NCBI RefSeq assembly: GCF_037038585.1
Contig: NC_092525.1
Coordinates: 5,248,969 to 5,312,968, forward strand
Direction: 5' to 3'
Length of the DNA stretch: 64,000 nucleotides
DNA from: Patagioenas fasciata
Taxonomy: Eukaryota > Chordata > Aves > Columbiformes > Columbidae
The position numbers and the translations under genes are program-made. The notes under the pieces were generated by a model. It was not told the DNA's origin and made no database searches. It saw only the letters and a list, made by a program, of their open reading frames with translations. Within the stretch, counting starts at the first letter, position 1; each line of letters starts with the position of its first letter. Below are positions 47,290-58,306 of the stretch, one piece after another.

Positions 47290-48115
47290 TTCCTTTGAAA
47301 AGGAGGGTAAGCTTGCCAGAGAAAGATAGGGACAGGGAGCAAGACAAGGTGACACAGAGAGAGGGGCAAAAGGGCCAGGGAGCAGGGCAAAGGGAAGAAG
47401 AGGCCAAAATGAGAGACAAGGAGCAGGAGACAGAGACGGTGGGAAAAATCCTAGAATGGGCAGTGGGAGAGACAGACAAAGGAGAAGTGGGCGCCGGGCT
47501 GCGGGACAGAGACAGGAAGGAGGAAACGCAGTGACAGGGAGCAGGGCAGAGCGACAGAGAAACAAAAACAAAGAGGGAAGAAGACAGAGAAACCAGGAGT
47601 AAGACAAGAAGAAGGGCAGAGAAACAGGAACCGGGGTGGGTAGGGAGCAGGACCAAGAGATGGGGCGAGGATGGAGATGGAGGAAGAAACCTGGGATGGC
47701 CAACAGGACAGGGAAGAATATGACTGTGGGTAGGGAGCAGGACACAGGGATACAGCGAGAAACAATGGGACAGGGAGCAGCATTAAAGGTCAGAAAGAAT
47801 AAGAGATGAACAGGAAGGAGGAATGGAACGCTGAGATGCTGAACAAAAAACGCCAGCAACAGTGAGCAAGACAAACGAATAGAGAGAGAAGGGCAAGGCA
47901 GGAAGAAGAGAGATAGGAAGGTGGGAGATAAGAGCTGCACGTACAGGTACTGAGAAGAAAAGAACAGCAGGGAACAGGCCAGAGAAACTGTGGGGAAAAA
48001 AAGAGACTGATGCAGATCAAGACAAAGATATGGAAAAGGGAAAAACAGCTATAGAAGATGGAGCAGGACACAAAAATAGAGAGAAAAGGAGAGGTATAGG
48101 GAAGCAAAATTTTAA
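47290..48115 (+). repeat. Polypurine minisatellite-like tract
   Basis: About 820 bp in which the plus strand is nearly all A/G, built from variants of 'gacagggagcaggaca'. It ends in (AAT)n at about 48,115-48,128. The complementary strand gives Leu/Ser/Pro/Cys-rich frames (for example 47,104-47,940) that follow from composition and are not taken as genes. Confidence 0.8.
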
Positions 48116-48179
48116 AATAATAATAATAAACCAAAACCACCACCAAGGAGGGGCAGGGAGGCACCAGGACACACAAGCC

Positions 48180-49140
48180 GGGGACGAGGCCCCGAGGGCC
48201 AGGGACTCACAGCGGCTCTCGCTTTCGGTGGCTGCCAGGAGGCTTCTAACAGCTCAGACGCTCCCGTCTCCTTCTCTCCTCCCTTCCTCTCCGGTAACTC
48301 GGGGCGCTCGGCCGTCCTCAGCCTAGGAGAACACGGTGGGGTGTCAGGGCTCCTACGAGACGAGGCTTCGGGGACATGGAGCCTCGCTGGCTCGCTCGCC
48401 AGGCAGCCGTCCCGCTCCAGGATACGCGCACGGACCCTGCCGCGCACGTTGGCCCCCGGCCCGCCGCACGCCGCGCAGAGGGAGCCTTCGCCACCCGGAG
48501 AGAGGGGCTCGCTCTCTCGCCCGCTGCAGGAAGCGGACATTGGGCCGACGGCCCCGCATTTCTTCCTCTTTACCTCTCCCCAACCTCTCTGGCTCCAGCA
48601 GCAGCAGCCCCCGTCCACGCACGGGACGTGCTCCCCTGTCCCTTCTCCCGCCACGCTGCCAGACGAGCCTCGCCAGCCCGAGGCGGGCGCAGCCAACGGC
48701 ATCCCCCGGGCTGGGAGTGAACGGCCACATCCTCAGCGCGGCCTCTGGGAGAGGGAGAGAAGAAGCAGCGGCCGTTAGCACCGTAGCTCACCCCTGCCCC
48801 AGCCTGCTCCTTCCGCAGGGGCCACCGGAGAGGTGCCGAGGGCCGGCTTGCTGCCTTCACAACGGGGCTTGGGAGCGGCCCAGGAACACGGGACGGGTTC
48901 GCAGGAGCTGCCGGAGCTGGGGGCGGCTGCACGGGGCGAGCGGGGCCGCGGGAGGAGGCTCGGCGGGAGCTCTGGCGAGCTGGGGACGCACCCGGCGTCT
49001 GCCCCCGGCCGGCTGTCGCCTCCTGCTCCTCTGCCGCACGCTGAGGACGGAGGACGGCGCCGTGTCTCCCACCTGGGCGCTGCTCCCCAGGTTCCATTCC
49101 CCGCCTGGGCTGGGGGGTCTGCTGAGCATCGGGCGTTCAC
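48180..49140. promoter_or_regulatory. CpG island
   Basis: About 950 bp of GC- and CpG-rich DNA with open frames in all directions, including 279 codons on the plus strand (48,336-49,175) with Pro/Arg/Ser-rich, domain-free translations. A promoter or first exon is plausible, but I could not assign a gene or direction. Confidence 0.6.
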
Positions 49141-50110
49141 AGCTCCCCCTCAGAAACACAGAAATTCCAAATTAGAGTTCAGCCTCTGAAAAAAGTAGAG
49201 CAGGAGAAAGCAGAGGAATTAGTCAGAAGAAGGGACAGGAGAGCAGCTGAGCTAACGGAGGATTCGAGGGAAACGGGCCACCTCAAAACACAAGGCATCC
49301 TCAAAAAACCAGAGCAACTGCAGCAACGCCAGACAGCATTAAGACAAACTGACACCGTTTAGGACACGCTCAGCATAAAAGCAAACACATCCACCGGTGC
49401 AGGAAAGCATCTCGCCCCTTCCCCACAGCACCGCCACAGGACACAGCCCTGTGAGGCCACGGGATGGGCTCGTACTGAAACGGAGAAATAAGTTTGACAG
49501 CAGAGTCAATTACACCGTTAAGCAGGCAATGTTTCTTTCATCTGCACTGGGGAGCTCTGGGGGTCGTCCTCTGTAAGTGCTCCCACGACTGGATACTCTT
49601 GCATTGCTTATAGTCACACAGCTGCTACATATTAATTACAATTGTTTTAAATTTTGAACATACAATATATCTAGCCTAAGAAATAATTGATGAAGTTACT
49701 TATAAATGTTTAGTTTCTCACTCACAACACATCTATTAGTTAAATATAAACTAAGCTCTCAGCTTCTAAACAATGTGTTATTAAATCTTCTGTCTCCCTC
49801 TTGTCGTGCAGAAGGATCTAAAACGTGAAAAACATCCCCTCATCGTGCAGGCGGTCAGAAAGCATTTACCCCACGTGAACCGGTTAATGAAGGGTACATC
49901 TTCTATAACTTCATCGCAATATACATTAACTTGGTAGCTTCTCTTGAATTCCCCCCTTTTCAATATACTTGCAAACTCTTTGGCAGTATAAATCTACGAA
50001 ATATTATCATCTCGCGTTGTGGTACAGCACAATTATTTGTTACCCACTAGCAGTACCAAACAGAACACTGTAGCGTAATGTAAGTAAAAACGACTAGCAT
50101 CAAAATCAGA
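49141..50110. other. AT-rich stretch between CpG islands
   Basis: No recognisable gene or element. Short frames only. Confidence 0.5.
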
Positions 50111-50227
50111 GTCCTAAGATCAATGCTGACAGAACTGCGAAGCCGCAGCTCCTGCCGGTTCTGGCGTTGGTTTCTGGCACTTCTGACCGCTTCGGGTCAA
50201 ACGGCGCCTCTTCCCCCGGCCGTGGGC

Positions 50228-50261
50228 TGCAGTACCCGAGTTTCGCCACAGGGCGGCAGCA
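50228..50261 (+). promoter_or_regulatory. CTCF-like site 2
   Basis: Upstream motif TGCAGTACC at 50228-50236 and core CCACAGGGCGGCAG at 50246-50259, with the same 18-bp offset and orientation as site 1. Confidence 0.45.
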
Positions 50262-50859
50262 CTGAGACCGCCGCGGCAGTCCCGGGCGAGCGGTCGTGCC
50301 GCGTTTCGCGGGAACCCCGCAAAATAAACCCCAGAAAACAAACGCGACAAAACAAAAAAGCACACAGAGAGCCGCGGAACGAAAGCCGCACGTACAGGAC
50401 ACAGAACCCGCCGGGCCTCGCCCCGAGCTCCCGGCGAAGCGGCGCCCGACCCGCCACGCCACCGAGCCTGCAACCGCGCCTTCGCTCCCACCAGCTTCGC
50501 CAGCTCGGCCGTAAGGGCAGCGGGGAAACCGAACCGAACGCCTCCTCACCGCGCCGGCCCATCCCACTCCCCCCGTTCCAACGGCACGGTCACCCTCGCC
50601 GCGGACGCAGTCACCTGCCGCCTCTTTCGCCGCTCCGTTCCCCTCGCACTCTCCCACCGTCCCGCGGCGGGAGGCTCCCGGCTGTCGCCTCCTTCCCCTC
50701 TGCCTTTCTGCCGCCTCCGGGGACCTCACGAAGGGCTGCCCTGAGCCGCCTACCTCCAGGTCCCCGGGCGCCGGTTGCAGCAACCGCTCCGCAACCGCCC
50801 CGACCCCCGTTCCCGTTAATTCCCGGTACCCACCCCGAGACACCACGGACCCGCTCGCC

Positions 50860-51265
50860 AGGACCCGCGCTGATTGGCTGCTTTCCACCCCCCCACACTG
50901 TCCCTCTATTGGATGCTCCGCCCCTCCGGCAAAATGATAGCCTGCCTAGGCACGTCAATCACCATTTTCTCCGCCTATCAGCGCTCGCAGTTTGGGCATG
51001 CACAGTAGGGAGGCAGCAGCACCCGCTCCCTTCCGCAACACGATTGGCTGCCGAGAACCAGTCAATCACCATTCTCTCGGCCCATCAGTACTCGCAGTTT
51101 GCTCATGCGCAGTACGGAGCCTCCGACACCCGCCCCTCCGGCAATCTGAGTGGCGGACAGAATGGCAATTGACGTGCCTTGGCAGCCTATCAGCGATCCG
51201 CCCCCCCCCCCCCCCCAGCCTTCCCGCGCCATCTGATTGGCCCGCTCTGCACCCTCACCCGTCTG
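50860..51265. repeat. Tandem ~107-bp promoter repeats with CCAAT boxes
   Basis: 'gtcaatcaccatt' recurs at 50954 and 51061. 'c(c/t)(t/c)atcag' recurs at 50974, 51081 and 51186. Flanking partial units carry 'gattggctgc' and 'gcccctccggcaa'. ATTGG (NF-Y type) appears once or twice per unit. Confidence 0.75.
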
Positions 51266-51662
51266 CTCTCCGCCCTGCCGGGACCCCCACGCCCTTTGCC
51301 CGCGCGGCTTCCAGCAGCCGCGTTTGAAAGGAAACAACAAACCGCGCTCCTTTGCTTTACGCTGACAAGGGGGGCGGGTGGTCACCTACCCTTAAATTCA
51401 TTGTGAACAGAGAGAGCCCTAAGGAGCTCCGGCTGGCAGGTTTCTCTCCCCTGTGCCCGGGACCGAGGAGACGCCGCCGCCTCCTGCCGCCGCCTCGCCC
51501 GTTCCCCTCGCAGCGGGGCCTCCCCGGGAGAGCCGGGGGCCTCGTTTTTTCCCGGCTGCTCGTCCGACCGCTGCCCCCCCCTTTCTGACGGGCAGGACGC
51601 CGCCCGCAGTGGCAGAGTCCCCCTCTTACCCGCGGCACGGGCACCGGGCGCCGCTCCCCAGC

Positions 51663-51696
51663 TGCAGTTCCGGGCGGTGGCCACCAGACGGCAGCA
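51663..51696 (+). promoter_or_regulatory. CTCF-like site 3
   Basis: Upstream motif TGCAGTTCC at 51663-51671 and core CCACCAGACGGCAG at 51681-51694, again 18 bp apart and on the plus strand. It is the closest of the three to the CTCF core consensus. Confidence 0.5.
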
Positions 51697-51780
51697 CCGA
51701 GCGCGGTCACGCAGCGCCCCCCGGGCCCCGCAGCGCGGGCGCTTTTTCTTGACCCGTGGGCAGCCTGAGCTCCCCGAACG

Positions 51781-53264
51781 CGCTTTCCCAGAGCCGCGCA
51801 CATGGCAGACACACTGATAAAAGATAATAGCCCGACATTGCTAAAATGTGTTTTTTTCCTAAAGATGCCTTCTGTCCTAATAAAATACATTGCCTCTCCC
51901 TGTGCCCCGTGTCTTGTCTGCAGCAGTAACTCGGCTCGCCCGCAGCTGTGGCAGCTCTGCTGCTGCTACAGGGTCAGTTCCAGCCCTTACCCTCGGCTGA
52001 GCAGCAGCCGGGCAGGCGCTGCTGCTCTGGGCGCTGCGCATCCTTCAGGAACGGTTCTCAAACGATCCTGTGCAACGATGTCCAGAGCCAGGACCCCCGC
52101 GGCGGGGGACAGGAGCACACGGCCGGGCCCGTCCCGGCTCGGGGCTGTTTCCGCAGTCGCTGTGAGCTGATCCGTGAGCTGGAACCAACCTCCCCATGCC
52201 CCGGCCCGGCCCTTTGTCCCCGGCTTTCCCAGGGCAGCGCAGCGGGCTGGGTCACACCAACTGTTCTCTGCTGGCACCACCCAGCCGGGTCACCTGTGTC
52301 TGCGGTTGTGGGGACACCCCACGGGCTCCCTGGAAACGGACATCACAGCACTGAGAGGGGGCGTTCAGGAGCCTCTGCGCTTTTGGGTTGGTTTGTTTGG
52401 GGTTTTTTTCCTTTTGTTGTTTTGATCGTTAGCTTCTTGTTGTCGGTTGGTTTGTTTTTAAGCTGTTACTCTATATAGCTCATCCATGGTGCTTATAGAG
52501 CATGGGTAAATCTACCCTGCTTCCTCACAGGAGACAACCATCTCGCTTTACAACAGGTGATTGAATCTGCTATAGAAAAGTTCAACCACCTCCTGTACAG
52601 CAAAGGATAAAAGAAAGTATGGATTTTTGTTGCATCTAATCCCCAATGCAAGTACCCATTAACAATACATTAGCAGTGGGTTCCTTCAAATATTCACAGT
52701 GAAGGTAGTTCCTGGCACGATTGTATTAGCGTTCTTACTATTTTACGGGAGAAACACAGGGCACAGCTGATTTTGCCCACGTGCAGCGCAGTGATCACAC
52801 GGGTGCGGTGAACCGGGTGGAAGGCCCTAGAAAAGGAAAATCAGCCTCCGTGTGCAGGGCCAAAACAGAAATCCTTTTCAAACTGTGCCATTTTAAAAAG
52901 CTACCAGGGGTATAAAGCAGAAAAAAGAGCAGTGAATGTGTATAATGACACAATTAGATGGTTCTCCAGTTCCATGATGTGCTCTTTTACTGACAGTGTC
53001 TGCTGGAGTGGATACCCTGGACACCAACAAGCGGGTCCTGGTGCTGTGCCCATGGTGATTCATCCACTGTGGCCGTGGGTGTCAGGCCCTGATACAATAG
53101 ACACAAAACCTTGGGAGGGAGGTGATCACAGTAGAACGCTTAAAGATAATGAGCTAGCAGACTTGATTTAATCTTTATTTAAAAATACACATGGCTGCTG
53201 TCTTTTCTACAGTTTAGGTAGGACGGGCTCCAATATCTCTATGAATTACAATACATGACAAAAA
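51781..53264. other. Intergenic stretch, no gene recognised
   Basis: GC-rich up to about 52,380, then AT-rich. Frames such as 51,948-52,478 (+) and 52,932-53,171 (+) have no recognisable domain. An AATAAA-containing sequence near 51,880 could be a poly(A) site but has no matching gene. Confidence 0.45.
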
Positions 53265-54515
53265 TTAAAGGGGGAAAGCTCTATTTTTACAATGGTAAAT
53301 ACAGTCTAAATCAATTTGGGAAACAGGTAAAGGGGTGTAGCAAATGAGGCACAGACGATCCTGTTTTATCTCAGAAGGCTTTGGCGTATTTACAGCTTTA
53401 GGCACAGCGTGTCCAATCCCGTATAAAATGCACTGTCCATACCAATTCAGCCTGTCCCCCGATATAAGGACATCAGGATGCCACCCTGCATTCACCAAGG
53501 GACAATCCTGATCTAATGTTCTCTGTGTATTCTACACCAATATCTGTTCGTCAACAAACCTTTTACTGGTTTCAATTTCTTTCCCTGATTGTCCTTTTTC
53601 AAATACAATGCGTATGTAACATTTTGTATTGTGTAATATGCATTATATAATAGACAATATATGATTTAAAACATATATCTTACTATATATTACATGTAGT
53701 GCATTGCTATACTACACATCTCAAGGTATACCCACCCAGACCTGTGCAGCATATTAATATTCTTTACAGTGGCCACCATTAATTACAATATTCAATCAGA
53801 TTCCCCCTGGTAGCTTTCCCCAGGGAGTCAAACGATCCTTTTCCAATGTCACAAAATACAGCCGGGGGGGACTTCTTTCGAATCCCTCCTGTCCCTTGTC
53901 CACTACCTATTTCACAATCACAATAACAAACAATTGGTTAACCGTAAGTATTGGACTATAAAATCACCCAAGACACAAGTAACAACAAATCACTAAAGAC
54001 ACAAACAATTATACAATTGCTAAGGCACAAACAGCAAAATCACTAAAGGTACCTTTATCAAATTACTGTTCCCTTGTTTTTCTCTTTTATTTATTGTTTT
54101 CTCATTTTCCTCTTTAGTTTTTTATTTCTTTTTAATTTACCCAATTTACCAAAATGCGCAGACCCAACGCGCTGGTGTTGCCCACGTCTCGCGCAGGCAG
54201 CCTGCAAACAAACCAGACTATGAAAGTGCCTTATCTCATTGATGGGGTTTTACCCACGTCTCGAGCTGGCCCGAGGATCCGTGATCCCTTCCGGGAATTC
54301 CCCGGTGCCGGCACAAGGTCCCAGAGATCCTGGGGTCCACGGGAGGTCAGGCAGATTATCCCATCCTCGTCGCCAGAAAACGATACCGAAAAGTCGGCAA
54401 ACAGACTCTCTAACACTGTTTTGAAAGTGTTAAAAAGCAGGCACTTTTATTACGGCGCGCTGGGCACTCGGGGGATCGCTCCTCTAATCCAGCATGCGTT
54501 CCGCTTTCCTCTGGT
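53265..54515 (-). mobile_element. Class I (gamma-like) ERV fragment: LTR end, primer site, leader, possible gag
   Basis: Reading down the minus strand: an LTR end with AATAAA ('cgtaataaaagtgcc', about 54,450), a tRNA-Ser(GCU) primer site, about 840 bp of leader containing two 'GAGACGTGGG' repeats, then a 77-codon frame (53,265-53,498). That frame's upstream neighbour 'VNAGWHPD' faintly recalls gamma-type matrix proteins. The LTR does not end in a clear CA, and no 3' end was found. The class is inferred mainly from layout, so moderate to low confidence. Confidence 0.5.
54358..54375 (-). other. Primer-binding site for tRNA-Ser(GCU)
   Basis: Minus strand TGGCGACGAGGATGGGAT, 18 nt perfectly complementary to the CCA-ended 3' end of vertebrate tRNA-Ser(GCU) as I recall it. 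This is a different serine tRNA from the one used by the ERV-L element in unit A. Confidence 0.7.
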
Positions 54516-54880
54516 TTTACATATCCTGGAACTCCTGAAACAGCAAAACACGCCAACCACTGTTTACAGACGTCCCGTGCTCTTTCACCAGTGCGTGCAG
54601 CCGCAACGAGAAATCTGGAATGAGCGTCTACAGAAACACATACGTATTTACCCACTTCAGAACAACGCGTTACATCAGCTGGCCGTACTTGTCAGTAATC
54701 CCTCCTGGATTAACACCCTCTTTGGATGGCACCGGTACTGACTGTTGGCAATCAGGGCAGGACATAAGAACGCTCCTGGCCTGATCCGTTGTAATTTGAA
54801 ATTGTCGTTTTAACGACTTTGCATTCTGGTGAAAGAGTTTATGTGATAATTTACCTTGCTCCAAGGCTTTAGGCACAGTA
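54516..54880 (-). pseudogene. pol: ERVK-like integrase, truncated
   Basis: The N-terminal zinc domain is visible as H...H then C..C ('SHKLFHQNAK', 'SCPDCQQ', about 54,745-54,850). The core begins with 'VSVDAHSRF' holding the first catalytic Asp, followed by 'FAVSGVPGYVK', and then leaves retroviral homology before the second Asp. The frame continues by chance into LTR sequence to 54,410. The domain could not integrate DNA. Confidence 0.8.
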
Positions 54881-55650
54881 AGCGGCACAGCTCGTGCATC
54901 GGCCCTCCTATTGCCTTCCACAAGAGGTCCTGGAAGGGCAGCGCGAGAGCGGATGTGCGCTGCATAAAAACCATGACGTCTATGATTTATTAGGAACCAT
55001 AGCATTCTCAATTCAGCCATCAAAAGAGGATTATCCTCTTCCTTCAGAAAAGAAGCTTCCAGGCGGTTAAGTATGCCAGCTGCATAATATGAGTCTGTTA
55101 CAACATTCAAAGGCTCATTACAGAACACTCAAAAGCGATCCTAACAGCTGTCAGCTCAAGAACTTGTTTGACCCTTGGTCTCCTTTTTCTACCTTGTGTT
55201 TGGAACACTGGGTATCTGAGTTTAGCCACATAATTACAACTTTACGTGAGCGACCAAAGGCATCAGTAAATACAGTCTTGTCACTTACTGGTCGTTGCTG
55301 ACAGCAGCATTTGCCCTACAACGGTAAATTACCAATTTCAGCCCACAGTTTATGTTGGGGGTAATAAACTGATATGTTCCCTGCATATGTTGCCAATGCA
55401 ATCTGGAAATTCACATCTTCAGTTAATTACCATTGCAAATTCTCCTTTGTTGTAGGAATAAATATACATTCAAAGTCTGTCCCATACATAGCATACAAAC
55501 ATTCTCTGCCTTTAATTATTGGGTTTGCATACATTTCTTTTATTATCCAAACTGTTTTCATTGGTGTGTGAGCTAGAAAAACCCATTCCAACTCTTAAAG
55601 AATCACTTAATGACTTGTCCCATTGAAACGGTACTGCAAACGGTTGGACG
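54880..55650 (-). pseudogene. pol: ERVK-like RNase H and connection region, degenerate
   Basis: 'VVTDSYYAAG' carries a catalytic Asp, and 'HIRSRAALPGPLVEGNRRAD' is the typical end of ERVK/alpha-type RNase H. Upstream sequence to about 55,650 is broken by stops and frameshifts. Confidence 0.75.
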
Positions 55651-56280
55651 GTATTGGCTATGAGTGCCAGCCAAACTGGCAGCTGCAAATTGCGTCCCCA
55701 TCCCTATTTTTGTTCAACAGCATCGAATACTTTCTATATGGCCTGCTGAGCTTTGTCATCCAATACCTGAGTAGACAATAAATTCAGGTCTCCTTTCAAA
55801 AGTGTAAAAAGTAGACACAGTTCCTCTGTGGCAATGCCCAAAATAGGTCGGAGCCAATTTATGGCTCCTAGCAATTTTGTAAGTCATTTAAGGTCATGAT
55901 ATTATGGAATTTAAGAGTTACTGGCTAAGGAATGATTTCTTGTTCTGTTATTTGCCACCCCAAATATTTCCATGGAGCAGTTTTCTGAATTTTTTCTTGT
56001 GCAATTTGTAATCTAGCCTTTTGTATAGCGTTACATAGGACTTGCATTACTTGTTGTAGTTCCTGCTCTTATAACATGACAAGCAAGATATCATCCATAT
56101 AACGACAGATACAAGCTGAGGGGTACAGCTTCCTCACAGGTTGTACAGCTGCTGCAACTACTGTCTTGCAAATGGTTGGACTATTTCTCATCCCTTGTGG
56201 TGATACCACCCAATGCTATCTCTTCATAGGCTCCTCTTGATTAAGTGAAGGAACACAAAATGCAAATCTGGGGGCATCCT
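55650..56280 (-). pseudogene. pol: ERVK-like reverse transcriptase, degenerate
   Basis: The YMDD catalytic box is intact at 56090-56101 (context 'CRYMDDILLV'). About 35-40 residues before it, 'SPQGMRNSPTICK' matches the conserved LPQG..NSP segment. Several in-frame stops and shifts lie outside these motifs. Confidence 0.8.
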
Positions 56281-56299
56281 CAGGATGTAGCAAGGTGGC

Positions 56300-56535
56300 A
56301 CAGGTGTCCATGCCATAATTTTGATTTCACCTTGATAATCAGAGTCAATTACTCCAGGTAAAACAAACAAACCCAATTTGGTAGTAGATGATCAACCTAT
56401 TAACAAAGCATGCACACTAGGCACTAAAGGCCCCCACACTCCTCTGGGAATAAGCAATACCACAGCAGTAATTAATTATCATCACTGACGGGCTGGCAGC
56501 CAAGTCCAGCCCTGCACTTCCAGCTGTTCCAGGGA
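56300..56535 (-). pseudogene. pro: ERVK-like dUTPase domain, degenerate
   Basis: dUTPase motif 1 ('AGSAGLDLAA', about 56,495-56,525), a stop-damaged motif 2 (GRSS position, about 56,385), and motif 3 ('GVIDSDYQGE', about 56,324-56,355) occur in order. Betaretroviruses and ERVK elements carry dUTPase in this position at the start of pro. Stops and a frameshift separate the motifs. Confidence 0.75.
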
Positions 56536-56567
56536 AGAGATCTCGGGTCATGAGTTTAGACTTGAAT

Positions 56568-58154
56568 TTATTTGATGGGGGTGGGGGAAGTCCTGTCCCC
56601 CACCTCCTGGGAAGGGTTAATTGGCTCCCCCTTTACATTAATCCTTGAATGATGTTCACTCACACAGTGCTTGCCCTTTCCCCATTTTGGACGATCTCTA
56701 GGAGGTACAGCCTTCGAAGTCTGGCGTGCATACTTTGTGTAATCTTTCTTTACACGACCCAGTGTCCCACAACAAAAACAATTCGATTTCAGTTCTGTTC
56801 CCAATACTTGTAACTGTGCTGCTAAAGCAGCAGCTAGAGAGCTGGTATAATGTTCAGTTGACTTATGTTTTGACACACTCTCATATCTGCTATAGTACAC
56901 CTTTCCCTATTCCCCAAATCCTGCAACACACGCTGACAATCAGCATTAGCATTCTCAAAAGCCAATTATTTTAGTAACAACTCATGCGCTGTGTCATTAT
57001 CAATTTGTCTCTCCAAAGCAGTTTGCAAGCGGTCTAAAAACAGCGCATAAGGTTCCTGTGATCCTTGCAAGATTTTTGAAAAGGACGTATTGGCATCTCT
57101 CCCAACCTCCAGTAACTTCCGAACCACTTTCATTGCTAGTTTTGCTATTACACCACATATATATCTCTCTGGGTTACGCAACTTGATTATCTGGCAAAGC
57201 ATGGGCACATTCCCCAGCTAAAGGACTGCAATCAATCCATCTCATCCGATATGCATTATCAACGGTCTCTATAGTACAGTTCTCCCAAAAATCAGATAAC
57301 TACTAGTCAATATACTGTATGGTTAAGATCATTTTCAACAAAGAACGCCAGTCATGTGGAGTAAGTTCGTAAGAGGAGCTTAATGCTTCAAAAATGTGTA
57401 ACAAATGATAAAGTAACCCCATTTTCTTTAGCTAATGTTGGTAATTCCTTTACAACATCATATGGTAGCTGCTGAAAGCCTGGAGATTGCTGTTCACAAC
57501 AGATCACTGGCCATGCCGTAACCACTTTTGAGTCTCCTGTTTTCAAAGCCTCTTCTCTACATTTATCCCACATGGTTTAATTAGTGTGCACTTTCGGTTG
57601 CAAAGTAACATCCGGGGGGAATAAATCAGGCTCTTACTCTGGGTCCGTCGGGCCAGGATCAAGGGGCTTGTCAGGCGACTCCCACAAACCATCATTTGCC
57701 AAAAGTGTTCACTGTAGTGTACATGCAGGGGCTTTGTTATCAGCCAATCCTTTATCCACTACTACATCTGTGGTCAGTGCATTTTTGCCTAATCTATCTA
57801 CAGGATCCCCCTCCTTCCCTGGCAAGGGAGGAGCAGAAGGTTCACAATTAGTTGCAACCCGCGCAACTACTTCCTTCTGAGTCGCTATTAAAGCAGACAT
57901 AATTTTTGCCCAAGTAGATAAATATTCACAAGCAGCTTTATCTCCAGTTGCTGCCTGTTCATATAATTCTCGTTCAACTTTCTGCCATGCCTCCAACTAA
58001 AATGTACCAGTTGTAGGAAAGTCCAGCACATGATCAGCAAGCCTTTCTTATAAAGTCATTAATCGGACTACTGGTACATTGTGATTTTGCTTTCTTAATA
58101 AAAGTTGAAGGACATCTAGGGTTTGTTTGGTTCAAGGGATAACTTCCCTCCTAT
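56568..58154 (-). pseudogene. gag: ERVK-like gag, degenerate
   Basis: The start codon is mutated to ATA (58152-58154); the ERVK remnants in A-D keep ATG at the same place. An N-terminal matrix fragment lies at 57,709-57,996. A capsid fragment with the major homology region ('QGSQEPYALFLDRL') lies at 56,966-57,208, and a nucleocapsid zinc knuckle with altered spacing or residues ('CFCCGTLG') at about 56,745-56,790. Frames are separated by stops. Confidence 0.8.
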
Positions 58155-58286
58155 GGTTCCAAATTGCTCATCTTTTCTTGCTGATGGGTGCACGCTGTGG
58201 TTTCTGTTTCCTGGCTCTGTTTCCCTGTCCTTGTTCAATTGGGCTTTGCCACCAGAACGGCTGCTGCCTTTACAGCCGCACTCAAA

Positions 58287-58304
58287 GTCCCTGTTCGGGT
58301 GCCA
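58287..58304 (-). other. ERVK-like primer-binding site, tRNA-Lys3 type
   Basis: Minus strand TGGCACCCGAACAGGGAC, one mismatch to the known tRNA-Lys3 site and without the 2-nt insertion of units A-D, so the insertion is private to the amplified copies. Confidence 0.85.
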
Positions 58305-58306
58305 TT

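Larger units (their letters stand above)
50115..51780. promoter_or_regulatory. Long CpG-rich regulatory region with CCAAT repeats and two CTCF-like sites
   Basis: About 1.65 kb of CpG-dense sequence. It contains inverted CCAAT boxes (ATTGG) at 50873, 50908, 51043 and 51236, tandem ~107-bp units, a C16 run (51201-51216) and two CTCF-like sites. Long frames (349 codons at 50,123-51,172; 260 codons on the other strand) overlap and lack domains. It could be a bidirectional promoter; no transcript is identifiable. Confidence 0.6.

Noticed and set aside
47104-47940. 278-codon minus-strand frame rich in Leu, Ser, Pro, Cys
   Set aside because: It is the complement of a polypurine repeat; the hydrophobic look follows from pyrimidine-rich codons.
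48336-49175. 279-codon plus-strand frame in the CpG island
   Set aside because: GC-rich DNA is poor in stop codons. Frames are open on both strands here, the translation is Pro/Arg/Ser-rich without domains, and no supporting splice or start signal was seen.
50123-51172. 349-codon plus-strand frame
   Set aside because: It spans tandem CCAAT repeats and a CTCF-like site, overlaps an open minus-strand frame of 260 codons, and has no recognisable domain.
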